From Shewanella intestini (GTDB taxonomy: Bacteria > Pseudomonadota > Gammaproteobacteria > Enterobacterales > Shewanellaceae), in NCBI RefSeq assembly GCF_018221465.1, contig NZ_JAAIKR010000009.1, forward strand, positions 88,185-152,184: 64,000 nt of DNA, given 5' to 3'. Position numbers and translations under genes: made by a program. Within the stretch, counting starts at the first letter, position 1. Every line of letters starts with the position of its first letter. Under the pieces are notes generated by a model. That model saw only the letters and a program-made list of their open reading frames with translations. It was not told the origin of the DNA and ran no database searches. Below are positions 9,014 through 16,760 of the stretch, piece after piece.

Positions 9014-10597
9014 TTACTTGGCAATTAACACCCTTAACTGTTGTTGTAGCTTGTCATCATCTTGCGGACCATACTGTAGATATAAATCGTCTTTACCGTC
9101 GCCATTGATATCGGCAACTGACAACATACTGCCTTCAGTAGGGACATCGACGTTAAGCGATTGGCTTTTACGGCTAAAAGGCACAGCCCCTTTTTGACCC
9201 GTATAAATTTTGATCGCAGCGTCGCTGTCTGACAACAACAGTTCATCTAACCCATCGCCATTTATGTCAGCGACCATCACCACAGGTTGACCGCTTTGGC
9301 CGGAGGTTAAGCTAAAGTTGAGCTGCACTTGCTTGCTTTCATTGGCTTCACTAGGAAACTGACTATTGGTGTCCATTTTAAATATGTAGACGTCTTGATC
9401 GATGCTGCCCGACAACAAGGCACCGATCACTTGCGTGACACCAATATCAAAACCAGACACGATTACTTCCTCAATATTGTCGTTATCAAGGTCGGCAAAC
9501 TTAAGCCCGGTTAATGTCCCTTCTGCGCGAATAAGACTACTTGGGTTACGACTAAATTGAACCGTATTAGATAGCGACTCACTGTTAGGTTGCGTCCCTA
9601 AATACACCTCATAGTCATTGCTGCGGTCAAACACACCTGAACTTTTGGTATAACGCACCACTAAATCGGTAAAGCCGTCGCCGTTGATATCTTTAATGTG
9701 CTCTACCTTACGATAGAGTAAATCGCTTTGATCAAGCGGTTTGCCATAGGCGTCGCGCTTATTCCACCAATTAACACCGCTGATTGGCTGACTGACCGAC
9801 ACAAAGCCAGCGACATCAGCAAATGTGCCATCTTCCTTTTGATAATAAACCTCCAACATGCCTTCGCCTACTTTAATTAAATCAAGGCGTTGGTCAAAGT
9901 TCATGTCACTGTAAAATATTTCACTGCGGCTGTATTCTGCCCCACTTTGAGTCACTTCAACAATCGGCAACAAGCCAATACTTTGTTGATGCCAACTACC
10001 GTCTGCTTGGGCCAACAATAAATGGGTTTGATTAAAGTCACTGATGATCACATCCCCTAAGCCGTCACCGTTAATGTCCCGCACAAAATCTCCCTTAGCG
10101 ATATAATCAGGCTTTTCTGTCATCACCAATGAACTGATCGGCGCAACTTCAAGCCAATGCTGATGCTCATTTTTAACAGGCGGTGTTGTTACTGCGGCAT
10201 CACGGTAAGGTGTCACGTATTGGTAAAGCATATCTTTACTGGTAAAGAACAAGTTTTGAAGCGGATTATTGGGCAGTGGGTCGTCAGGCTCAAAGACATC
10301 GTACTGAATAAAGCTGCGGTCAATTAAGGCTTTATCTAATCGGCTGAGCTTGTTGTCAACGAAACCATAAATCAATAACCAGCGTTGCTGCTTGTCGTCA
10401 ACGCCAACCGTAATTAATTCATTACCTGGATGGGGTAACACATTGGCACTAATCACCCCTTGGGTTAACGTCATTTCGGTCGTAATAACATGCTCATCAA
10501 ACGTCATTGCTTGCGCAGATGTTGCCATTATACCTGTGAGTGCCAACCAACAGCCGATCGTTAATTTATTGCGCCAGTGTTGTCTCATCCCTTTCAT
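9014..10597 (-). CDS. Secreted FG-GAP/VCBS repeat protein
   Basis: A 527-aa exported protein: a positively charged N-terminus, hydrophobic core and AQA cleavage site give a signal peptide of about 30 residues. The mature part has at least six FG-GAP/VCBS-type repeats, each with a calcium-loop pattern such as DINGDGLGDV, DINGDGFTDL, DLDNDNIEEV, DINGDGLDEL and DINGDGKDDL. This predicts a calcium-binding beta-propeller like integrin alpha domains. No catalytic domain is visible. The ligand is unknown; adhesion or carbohydrate/protein binding at the cell surface or in the periplasm is possible. It is monocistronic. Confidence 0.85.
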   Translation of the reverse strand: MKGMRQHWRNKLTIGCWLALTGIMATSAQAMTFDEHVITTEMTLTQGVISANVLPHPGNELITVGVDDKQQRWLLIYGFVDNKLSRLDKALIDRSFIQYDVFEPDDPLPNNPLQNLFFTSKDMLYQYVTPYRDAAVTTPPVKNEHQHWLEVAPISSLVMTEKPDYIAKGDFVRDINGDGLGDVIISDFNQTHLLLAQADGSWHQQSIGLLPIVEVTQSGAEYSRSEIFYSDMNFDQRLDLIKVGEGMLEVYYQKEDGTFADVAGFVSVSQPISGVNWWNKRDAYGKPLDQSDLLYRKVEHIKDINGDGFTDLVVRYTKSSGVFDRSNDYEVYLGTQPNSESLSNTVQFSRNPSSLIRAEGTLTGLKFADLDNDNIEEVIVSGFDIGVTQVIGALLSGSIDQDVYIFKMDTNSQFPSEANESKQVQLNFSLTSGQSGQPVVMVADINGDGLDELLLSDSDAAIKIYTGQKGAVPFSRKSQSLNVDVPTEGSMLSVADINGDGKDDLYLQYGPQDDDKLQQQLRVLIAK

Positions 10598-10830
10598 GGC
10601 TCACTCCATTTTCATTTGTTCAATCACCCATTTAATTGCACCACGTTACGTTAAACATTATGTTGCGTAAAGGTTAAAATCGCCATCTATTCGCACTCGA
10701 GTAATGTATAAACCAAGCCATGGTTATCAGCGCGTTTTGCCGCACCAATTCTGGTTGTATTTTTGTGACCATTATTGACTATACTGTGCAAGGATATATT
10801 CACAATCAAGGTAAAAGTTAAGGAACTAAC

Positions 10831-11040
10831 ATGAAAATTAGCGCACGTAACACCCTCAACGGCAAAGTAAAATCAATCACCGAAGGTTCAGTAAATAATG
10901 AAGTCGTCATCGAGCTTGCTCAAGGCGTTGAAATCACCTCGGTAGTGACGAAAGAATCATGTAATAAACTAGGGCTAAAAGAAGGTGGCAGTGCTTATGC
11001 CATTATTAAAGCAAGCAATGTTATGGTTGCGGTTGATTAA
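10831..11040 (+). CDS. Molybdenum-pterin/molybdate binding protein (molbindin, TOBE domain)
   Basis: A 69-aa protein that is a single Mop/TOBE domain: ISARNTLNGKVKSI at the N-terminus, the VVIEL strand, an ITSVVTKES segment and a SNVMVAVD end. Molbindins oligomerise to store or buffer molybdate in the cytoplasm. That would serve the molybdoenzymes used in anaerobic respiration. A good terminator follows and it is transcribed alone. Confidence 0.85.
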   Translation: MKISARNTLNGKVKSITEGSVNNEVVIELAQGVEITSVVTKESCNKLGLKEGGSAYAIIKASNVMVAVD

Positions 11041-11082
11041 ATGACATCACGAATTTAGCCACTGCGGCTAAATTCAACGATA

Positions 11083-11124
11083 TAAAAAAGCGACTGAGAA
11101 ACGTTTTTCTGCGTCGCTTTTTTT
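11083..11124 (+). terminator. Rho-independent terminator after the molbindin gene
   Basis: Arms AAAAAAGCGAC and GTCGCTTTTTTT flank a longer imperfect stem-loop. A second hairpin with 10-bp arms (GAATTTAGCC and its complement) lies just before it at 11051-11075. Confidence 0.85.
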
Positions 11125-11306
11125 ATGTCTACCATTAGTACTTATGCGCAACGACGGTACTTAAGGCTGACCTTGCTCACATATGAACGAATGTTCATCT
11201 CAGTTTGCGCCATTGTTTAACGGTTCTACATGTAACTCACGTTTATTAGATAAGCCGTATGTTATAAATTGATCATGTTCAATGAAAAGATACGGCTGTG
11301 AGATAC

Positions 11307-12902
11307 ATGAAACCATTCACCCTGTTCCTCAGTGTGTTTTTCACAGTAATGCTAAGTGGTTGCAATCAGTACAAATTACACTCCGATAACCTTGCTCATT
11401 CCGTGGATAACCCTCTGTCACAGATCAAACATGTCGCCACAGCGACTGATTACCGGCTCACACTTGAACCACAGCACATTGTTGTGGTTGGCCAGCAACC
11501 GTTTGAGATGACTTTTTCCGTCACAGGTAAAAACCAACAAGGCAAAACGCTTCCCTTTACTGGGCTAACTAAAATTGCTGTGTTTGTCACCAATCAACAT
11601 CGAAATGCTAAAGGTATCGGTGCCTCTTTTGTATGGCAAAGCCATGTCATCACCAATACCCACAACCAATATAATATGATTTGCTCTGTTGATGGTGCTA
11701 ACAGCCAGCATGATTGCACCTTGCGCGAAGACAAAAAACAACCGGGCACTTATCATGCTTGGTGGCAACACCAAGGCAATGCCCCTGTTGTACTTGCTAA
11801 TGGCGACCCCAATAATCTACACCGAGTGATGATTCAAAGTTTGAACGTTACTGACTTTGCAGGCAAACCATTAGCTGACAACCTACTGTCGACCCCAATA
11901 GACTTTATTCCAGCAACGGGGCAGATGGCTAAGTCACAAAAAGATTCAGTGTCTAATTCTGCTTGTCGAAGCTGCCATTTATGCCTTGGAGGCTACGATG
12001 AAGGTGATATTCGTATTGCCAATTTACACAAGCATGATAACTATCAAAAAGTAGAAAACTGCATTGCTTGCCACAATTCTGCAATGGCTGCCACACAAGA
12101 CAACCCTAAAAAAGGTTTTAGCCTTAATTGGAATGCCATGATCCACACCTTGCATTCGGGCAATAAAATGAAGCTCAATGGTGAGGCAAAAGAACTGTTT
12201 GGCGGCATCGATTTTTCAGATGATTCAAATAAATGCCAAACCTGCCACGACAATGGTCAACAGTGGCGACAAAATATTTATGCACAGGCCTGTGTCTCTT
12301 GTCACAACAACGTAAACTTCAATACCGGTGAAAACCATGCCGGCATTATTCCCACCGGAGATGAAGCTTGCACACTCTGCCATTCATCAGGCCGTTTAAG
12401 CCCTAATGAGGCGCATTCAACTCATTGCCGAAAATCAGCCACTGGCAACTTTGTTATAGATATTCAATCAGTTAAAGTCACCCCTGCAGCAAACGCAGCT
12501 AACAGTAATTTGGTGATAACGGCTAAAGTTATGATGAATGACAAACCACTTGATGCTGCGACTTACGCCCATATTGACGACTACATGACAAATGAAACTC
12601 GGCCGTTTTTGGTTGGTAAAATCAATCCTGAAACAGGAGCTCCAATTGCACTTAACCTCCGCCGCTTAGGGATAAATACTTTCAAGCCATTATTTACCGG
12701 TGGTGTCATGGGTAACAATGGCATGTTAACCGTCAGCGCCAAATACCTCACCAGTCAATTGGTTGGTCAGGTATTTGCCACAGCAGAGCTGCAACTATGT
12801 GCCAGCAATGGAAAAATTGTGAAATGTGATGACAACGCCCAGCAAATAACCGTCGCCAATGTAGCGAAAACAAAATATTTCAATTTAACCCCAACACACT
12901 AA
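11307..12902 (+). CDS. Outer-surface pentaheme c-type cytochrome, half-size MtrC/OmcA-like lipoprotein
   Basis: A lipoprotein signal (MKPFTLFLSVFF, lipobox LSGC) leads a 531-aa protein with five CXXCH motifs at about residues 220, 252, 311, 329 and 355, plus distal histidines as in HTLHSG. An N-terminal beta domain precedes the hemes and a second beta-rich domain follows (from FVIDIQSVKV to the end). This is the domain I-pentaheme II-domain III order of MtrC/OmcA-type extracellular electron-transfer cytochromes, but the second pentaheme domain is missing. The sequence after the stop codon contains no further heme motifs, so it is not a simple nonsense mutation. ATG 11307 is preferred over GTG 11298. 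There is no porin-cytochrome partner next to it. The CRSCHLC motif has an extra Cys. Confidence 0.8.
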   Translation: MKPFTLFLSVFFTVMLSGCNQYKLHSDNLAHSVDNPLSQIKHVATATDYRLTLEPQHIVVVGQQPFEMTFSVTGKNQQGKTLPFTGLTKIAVFVTNQHRNAKGIGASFVWQSHVITNTHNQYNMICSVDGANSQHDCTLREDKKQPGTYHAWWQHQGNAPVVLANGDPNNLHRVMIQSLNVTDFAGKPLADNLLSTPIDFIPATGQMAKSQKDSVSNSACRSCHLCLGGYDEGDIRIANLHKHDNYQKVENCIACHNSAMAATQDNPKKGFSLNWNAMIHTLHSGNKMKLNGEAKELFGGIDFSDDSNKCQTCHDNGQQWRQNIYAQACVSCHNNVNFNTGENHAGIIPTGDEACTLCHSSGRLSPNEAHSTHCRKSATGNFVIDIQSVKVTPAANAANSNLVITAKVMMNDKPLDAATYAHIDDYMTNETRPFLVGKINPETGAPIALNLRRLGINTFKPLFTGGVMGNNGMLTVSAKYLTSQLVGQVFATAELQLCASNGKIVKCDDNAQQITVANVAKTKYFNLTPTH

Positions 12903-13107
12903 TAAGCTCATAAAGATTAATCTTTTTTGAGTCATGTCAGGTCAAAAGGGGCGGATTAGCTAACACGCTTGCGCCCCATTGCTTGTTTACTGTTTTGAAA
13001 ACTCTACGTCTTGGTACTTAGTTAATATCAGTTTTAGACATATGGATTTCACACAAGATTTCCAAACCCTGTTTGGATTAACGTCGTGGCGCTTCGCCCA
13101 CACCAGA

Positions 13108-13139
13108 GCAAGAAGGGGGAAACTGCTCCCCCCTCTTGC
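13108..13139. repeat. GC-rich inverted repeat (hairpin)
   Basis: Twelve-base arms GCAAGAAGGGGG (13108-13119) and CCCCCCTCTTGC (13128-13139), with one mismatch, separated by an 8-nt loop. No T tract follows on either strand, so this is not a classical terminator. Confidence 0.75.
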
Positions 13140-13237
13140 ATCTCCCCAGCAGCCCCGGCGAAATTTTCTGGAAAGCGAAAGATTTCCAACGGGGGACAAT
13201 CCAGCTTTGAACTTCGTTTGTATTTCTAACGCGTTTA

Positions 13238-13249
13238 TGCCCCAAAGTG
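13238..13249. repeat. Left 12-bp direct repeat, candidate island attachment site
   Basis: TGCCCCAAAGTG occurs here and again at 20752-20763 in the same orientation; the following bases continue as GAGCTAG versus GGGTTAG. The pair encloses the transglutaminase/AraC/RND/recombinase segment, as expected for attL/attR. The core is short, so chance cannot be excluded. Confidence 0.5.
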
Positions 13250-13346
13250 AGCTAGGAAGGAATTGAAGTCAGTTTCAAATCCTGCAATTTGACTTACTTT
13301 TCTCATGCAGAAAGCTCTATATATGTAGCCAATTTATCTAATCCAC

Positions 13347-14069
13347 TCAGTTTGAAATCCCTTTTGTTCGTATGTTATTTACATTCCAGTTCATTAAGTG
13401 GCGGAGTGCATATTGAAACATCACTTTTTTTATACCTGACAAGTTACTACCGTGTATAAAATAGAAATCGTCGGGTTGCGAAAACACGCCAAAATCGTCG
13501 GCTATCCCTTCACTTTGTATATAGGTATCTTCTCCTTTCCAATCAATACTAGGATTGGACAAACATTTGGTAGAAACTCCGTAACCTGAGAATGGTTCAT
13601 TAACTTCAGCGAATCTGTTTTGCACCTCTTTTAAGTAATCACTATCTAAAATATAGCCTTCTAGATTAATCCAGCGTTCATTCTGATAGACTTCTACCCA
13701 ACTATGAATGATACGCTCTGGCGCGAACACAAATAGGTAGTTCGGTATCGCTCCTCGCTGCAGTTCGTTAAAAATAGTAAAACCATGGAAGCGTGTTGCT
13801 ATACCTACTGCACGTAACAATGCCATCAATAAAGTACCTTTGGTATTACATTGCCCGTAGCCGTCTTTTAGCACTTGGCTTGCCGCCAAGCGATCATCTT
13901 TGTTATAACCGAATTGAATTTCATCTCGAACATACTTGTAAATTGCACCAATAACCTCGTACTGAGAGAGCTTATTCCACTCTTTTTTCTCAACTAGCTC
14001 TTGGATGTCTGGGTGCTTAAAATCTAGCATCGCCGTTTCTTGTAGATATTTTTTAGATACCAAAGTCAT
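13347..14069 (-). CDS. Transglutaminase-like (papain-fold) domain protein
   Basis: A 240-aa protein without a signal peptide. It has the transglutaminase-like core: Cys in GYGQCNTKGTLL (about residue 90), His in IIHSWVEVY and an acidic residue in NLEGYILD, the usual Cys-His-Asp/Glu order. Such proteins can be cysteine proteases or amide-bond-transferring enzymes; the substrate is unknown. I chose ATG 14069, which has AGGAG six bases upstream, over the ATG nine codons earlier. It is 69 bp downstream of the AraC-type regulator on the same strand and probably co-transcribed with it, inside the candidate island. Confidence 0.75.
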   Translation of the reverse strand: MTLVSKKYLQETAMLDFKHPDIQELVEKKEWNKLSQYEVIGAIYKYVRDEIQFGYNKDDRLAASQVLKDGYGQCNTKGTLLMALLRAVGIATRFHGFTIFNELQRGAIPNYLFVFAPERIIHSWVEVYQNERWINLEGYILDSDYLKEVQNRFAEVNEPFSGYGVSTKCLSNPSIDWKGEDTYIQSEGIADDFGVFSQPDDFYFIHGSNLSGIKKVMFQYALRHLMNWNVNNIRTKGISN

Positions 14070-14138
14070 GAATATCTCCTCTCTGAGAACACACATAAAG
14101 AGTAAACAAAAGGAGAATACGAGACTTGAATAAACTGG

Positions 14139-14882
14139 CTACCTTTCTTGAAAAATGGTCTTTGCTTGGCGAATTGTCATTCCAAACGTTTTTCTAAAAC
14201 TTCGGCTCAAGTGTGGGCTGTCAGAGAAACCAGCCATGTAGGCAGCGTCTGTCGCTGATGCTCCTTTAAGTATCGCTCTTACCGCACATATCATTCGACA
14301 CCACAACAGGTATGGTCGCCAAGGTATGCCTAGTTCCTCACTAAACAAATGCAGAAATCGACTTTCAGATAGTGCAAGCTTTTTGGCAACACCTGATGCT
14401 CTCCAATGGTTTGGCTTTAGGCATTGCCCATCTAAGCATTGAGAAAGTTCGCTCAGTAATGTCCTAATACGAGGGTCTATTGTTAGCGTTTGATTGCAAA
14501 GTGGAAACATGGTCTGCAGACCTAGGCTTTCAAACAGTGAAGATAGATGTTCCGTCAAATCATCAGTGTTTTTGGGATGGTTGAAAAAGAGAACAGATCC
14601 TTCAAATAGCCTTGATGGCCTTCCTTCCAACTTTTTTGTCAATGCAACACCTAATTCACTGGAGGGTTCTACTAATAAGATCCAACCCTCATCCATTTGT
14701 AACTGATGCTTGATGCTAGAATCAATAACTACAGCTGTATTAATTTCCTTATTATCTAATGTACAACCAGAATTAGATCGAGGCCACGCAAGTTGAATTG
14801 CATGGTGGCTATGAGGAGAGGCATCTACAGACGAGCCATATATGATAACGATACCCGCCCTGAACCAAATACCTGAATTCAT
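14139..14882 (-). CDS. AraC family transcriptional regulator
   Basis: A 247-aa regulator with a cupin-like N-terminal sensing region (SPHSHHAIQLAWP near residue 25) and a C-terminal AraC double helix-turn-helix (about residues 150-245; AKKLALSESRFLHLF and DAAYMAGFSDSPHLSRSF). A near-perfect ribosome binding site (AGGGAGGAAG) lies upstream. It is divergent from the His-rich protein/RND efflux operon, with 240 bp between, so it may control that operon and/or the transglutaminase gene downstream. The inducer is unknown. Confidence 0.9.
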   Translation of the reverse strand: MNSGIWFRAGIVIIYGSSVDASPHSHHAIQLAWPRSNSGCTLDNKEINTAVVIDSSIKHQLQMDEGWILLVEPSSELGVALTKKLEGRPSRLFEGSVLFFNHPKNTDDLTEHLSSLFESLGLQTMFPLCNQTLTIDPRIRTLLSELSQCLDGQCLKPNHWRASGVAKKLALSESRFLHLFSEELGIPWRPYLLWCRMICAVRAILKGASATDAAYMAGFSDSPHLSRSFRKTFGMTIRQAKTIFQER

Positions 14883-15122
14883 TAGCAGCTTCCTCCCTGA
14901 ATATTTGTTTGGTTACTGATTTGTGTAACCGGTGCCGAATTTTACATACACCAAATTGCTGTAGAGTTGTTTCAAATCTTACACGTTTCACTACAGACCG
15001 ATAGTACATTTAGTATTAAAAATGCTAAGGAGAGAAAAAAATCATTGATGATGTGATGATAGCCTTAGATTTGAGTTCATGAATTTGCTATTTTATATTC
15101 ATCTAACGATGAGAGTATAGCT

Positions 15123-15461
15123 GTGAAAACTAACGTTGCTTTAAAAATACTGCTTATATTATCTATTATTTTACAATCATTTGCGGTATCCGTATCTGCA
15201 GATGCTCATCAACTAGATGCTGAACATTTCCAATCTACTCATAACCACGAGACTGATCATACATCCAAGCTTGATGATGATAAAAAACATGATATGTATG
15301 ACTGTCACCATTGTGGGCACTGTAGTGGCAATCATACCAATTGGTTTTTGGTGAAAGCATTTACCTTAAACCTGCCCAAAAACCACTTCTACAATTTCAA
15401 TAAGTTGACTTTGTTTCCTCATAGTTATTCAACTAGGCTCAATCGCCCTCCCATCGCTTAA
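15123..15461 (+). CDS. Small exported His/Cys-rich protein, first gene of metal efflux operon
   Basis: A 112-aa protein with a signal peptide (cleavage near VSA-DA, residue 26). The mature part is rich in His, Asp and Cys (HNHETDH and CHHCGHC-like clusters), suggesting periplasmic metal binding. It begins with GTG preceded by a GAGAG-type ribosome binding site. It is 64 bp upstream of the RND adaptor, as small metal-binding proteins often are in copper, silver or zinc efflux operons. I cannot assign a named family; it resembles short CopL/DUF2946-like proteins only in general character. Confidence 0.7.
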   Translation: MKTNVALKILLILSIILQSFAVSVSADAHQLDAEHFQSTHNHETDHTSKLDDDKKHDMYDCHHCGHCSGNHTNWFLVKAFTLNLPKNHFYNFNKLTLFPHSYSTRLNRPPIA

Positions 15462-15525
15462 CTTTACTCAATGCACCGCGTCTTCACGCAAACAAAATTT
15501 GGTTTAATAAAAGTTAAGAGACATT

Positions 15526-16749
15526 ATGAATGATTTTCTTCAAATCACAGGGGTAACCCTAGTGATTACTTTGGGTGTGTTTTCAATAAACCCAACATCG
15601 GCTAGTAGCAGCAAAAATAACACTCATCACGATGAACATTCGCATGAACACTCCACTAAAACTGTTGTTCATGAGCTTGAGCATGCTACAGAGGAATTAA
15701 ATATCCCTCAGAAGCTTTCAGTTGAGGAAGAGGAGCACGAAGAAGGTATTACTTTAAGTGCTGAGAAAATTAAATTAGCAGGAATAAAAGTTGAAGAGCT
15801 TGTACTAAAAAAACATTTTAAAAGTATTTATGCTCCGGGAGAAATCCAAGCAAATGGTTATAAGAGCTATATTGTCTCTCCACGAACTGACTCTGTAGTT
15901 ATTAGCCGCCATGCAAGCTTAGGAGACCACGTTAAAGTTGGGCAAGAGCTGGTTACATTGTTTAGCGAGACGATGGCACAAACGCAAGCTGATTTTATCA
16001 TTGCATCTTCCAATTGGAAGCGAGCTAAAAAGTTAGGTAGTGATAATGTAAGCGAGCGAACTCTTGTGGAGGCTGAAAGCATCTATAGAGGAGTTTACGG
16101 TAAGTTACTTGCTTTTGGTTTGACTCAACAGGCAATTGAAAAAATATATCAGCAAGATAACTCAACCTTTGGGCAATATGCGCTTATTGCTGAGCGAGAA
16201 GGTGTTGTTTTACAGGATGACTTTATGCAAGGTCAGCGCATTGAAGCGGGTGAAACCATCATGTTACTTGCCGATGAGACAGACCTTTGGGTAGAAGCAA
16301 ATGTTCCACCAAATAAAGCGTTAAATATAGTCTTAGGCAGCCCTGCTCTAGTTGAAGTAAGTGGTTCTAAATATCCTGCCAATGTAATACAAGAAGCTCA
16401 CACAATCGATCCTATCACCCGTACCCGAATTGTCAGACTGTCAGTTAATAATACTGAACATAAGCTTCATTCAGGTATGTTTGTGAAAGTCTATTTTCAG
16501 TTCGAATCGAACAGTGAGGTCATTGCCGTACCAGAAGAAGCGTTGATAAGAAGCAGTGATGGTGATTGGACAGTGTTTATTGAAGACCATCCAAATGAGT
16601 TTATAGCAGTTGAAGTGACAAGAGGCAGATCTTTTGGCGAGTATCGCGAAGTTTTAGGTATTGAACCTGGAACTAGAGTCGTTACCCGTGGCGCTTTTTT
16701 TGTCGCCTCTGAGATAGCTAAGGGCGGATTTGATCCGCATAACCATTAA
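15526..16749 (+). CDS. Heavy-metal RND efflux periplasmic adaptor (CusB/CzcB type)
   Basis: The membrane fusion protein of a tripartite metal pump, 407 aa. After an N-terminal export segment there is a His/Glu-rich stretch (HHDEHSHEHS and VEEEEHEEG) that likely binds metal. The lipoyl/barrel-sandwich halves, an alpha-hairpin (about residues 140-220) and beta-barrel and membrane-proximal domains follow, ending in DPHNH. The start has AAGAGA upstream. The RND permease gene starts 11 bp after its stop. No outer-membrane factor gene is present nearby, so the pump must borrow one. Confidence 0.9.
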   Translation: MNDFLQITGVTLVITLGVFSINPTSASSSKNNTHHDEHSHEHSTKTVVHELEHATEELNIPQKLSVEEEEHEEGITLSAEKIKLAGIKVEELVLKKHFKSIYAPGEIQANGYKSYIVSPRTDSVVISRHASLGDHVKVGQELVTLFSETMAQTQADFIIASSNWKRAKKLGSDNVSERTLVEAESIYRGVYGKLLAFGLTQQAIEKIYQQDNSTFGQYALIAEREGVVLQDDFMQGQRIEAGETIMLLADETDLWVEANVPPNKALNIVLGSPALVEVSGSKYPANVIQEAHTIDPITRTRIVRLSVNNTEHKLHSGMFVKVYFQFESNSEVIAVPEEALIRSSDGDWTVFIEDHPNEFIAVEVTRGRSFGEYREVLGIEPGTRVVTRGAFFVASEIAKGGFDPHNH

Positions 16750-16760
16750 GGAGGCCAACC

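Larger units (their letters stand above)
12903..13346. other. Intergenic region with GC-rich hairpin element and island left edge
   Basis: About 440 bp between the pentaheme cytochrome and the island genes. From about 13040 to 13210 the base composition becomes clearly more GC-rich than its surroundings, with a strong hairpin at 13108-13139. The overlapping ORFs on both strands have no protein-like features. The region looks like a dispersed intergenic element, not a gene. Confidence 0.5.

Noticed and set aside
12979-13266. Overlapping ORFs on both strands in the GC-rich gap after the pentaheme gene
   Set aside because: Composition is driven by G/C runs and the hairpin, there is no ribosome site, and the peptides have no protein-like features.
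12903-13346. Second half of the pentaheme cytochrome lost by a nonsense mutation
   Set aside because: No CXXCH motif can be read in any frame after the stop codon, so this is not a simple truncation by one mutation.
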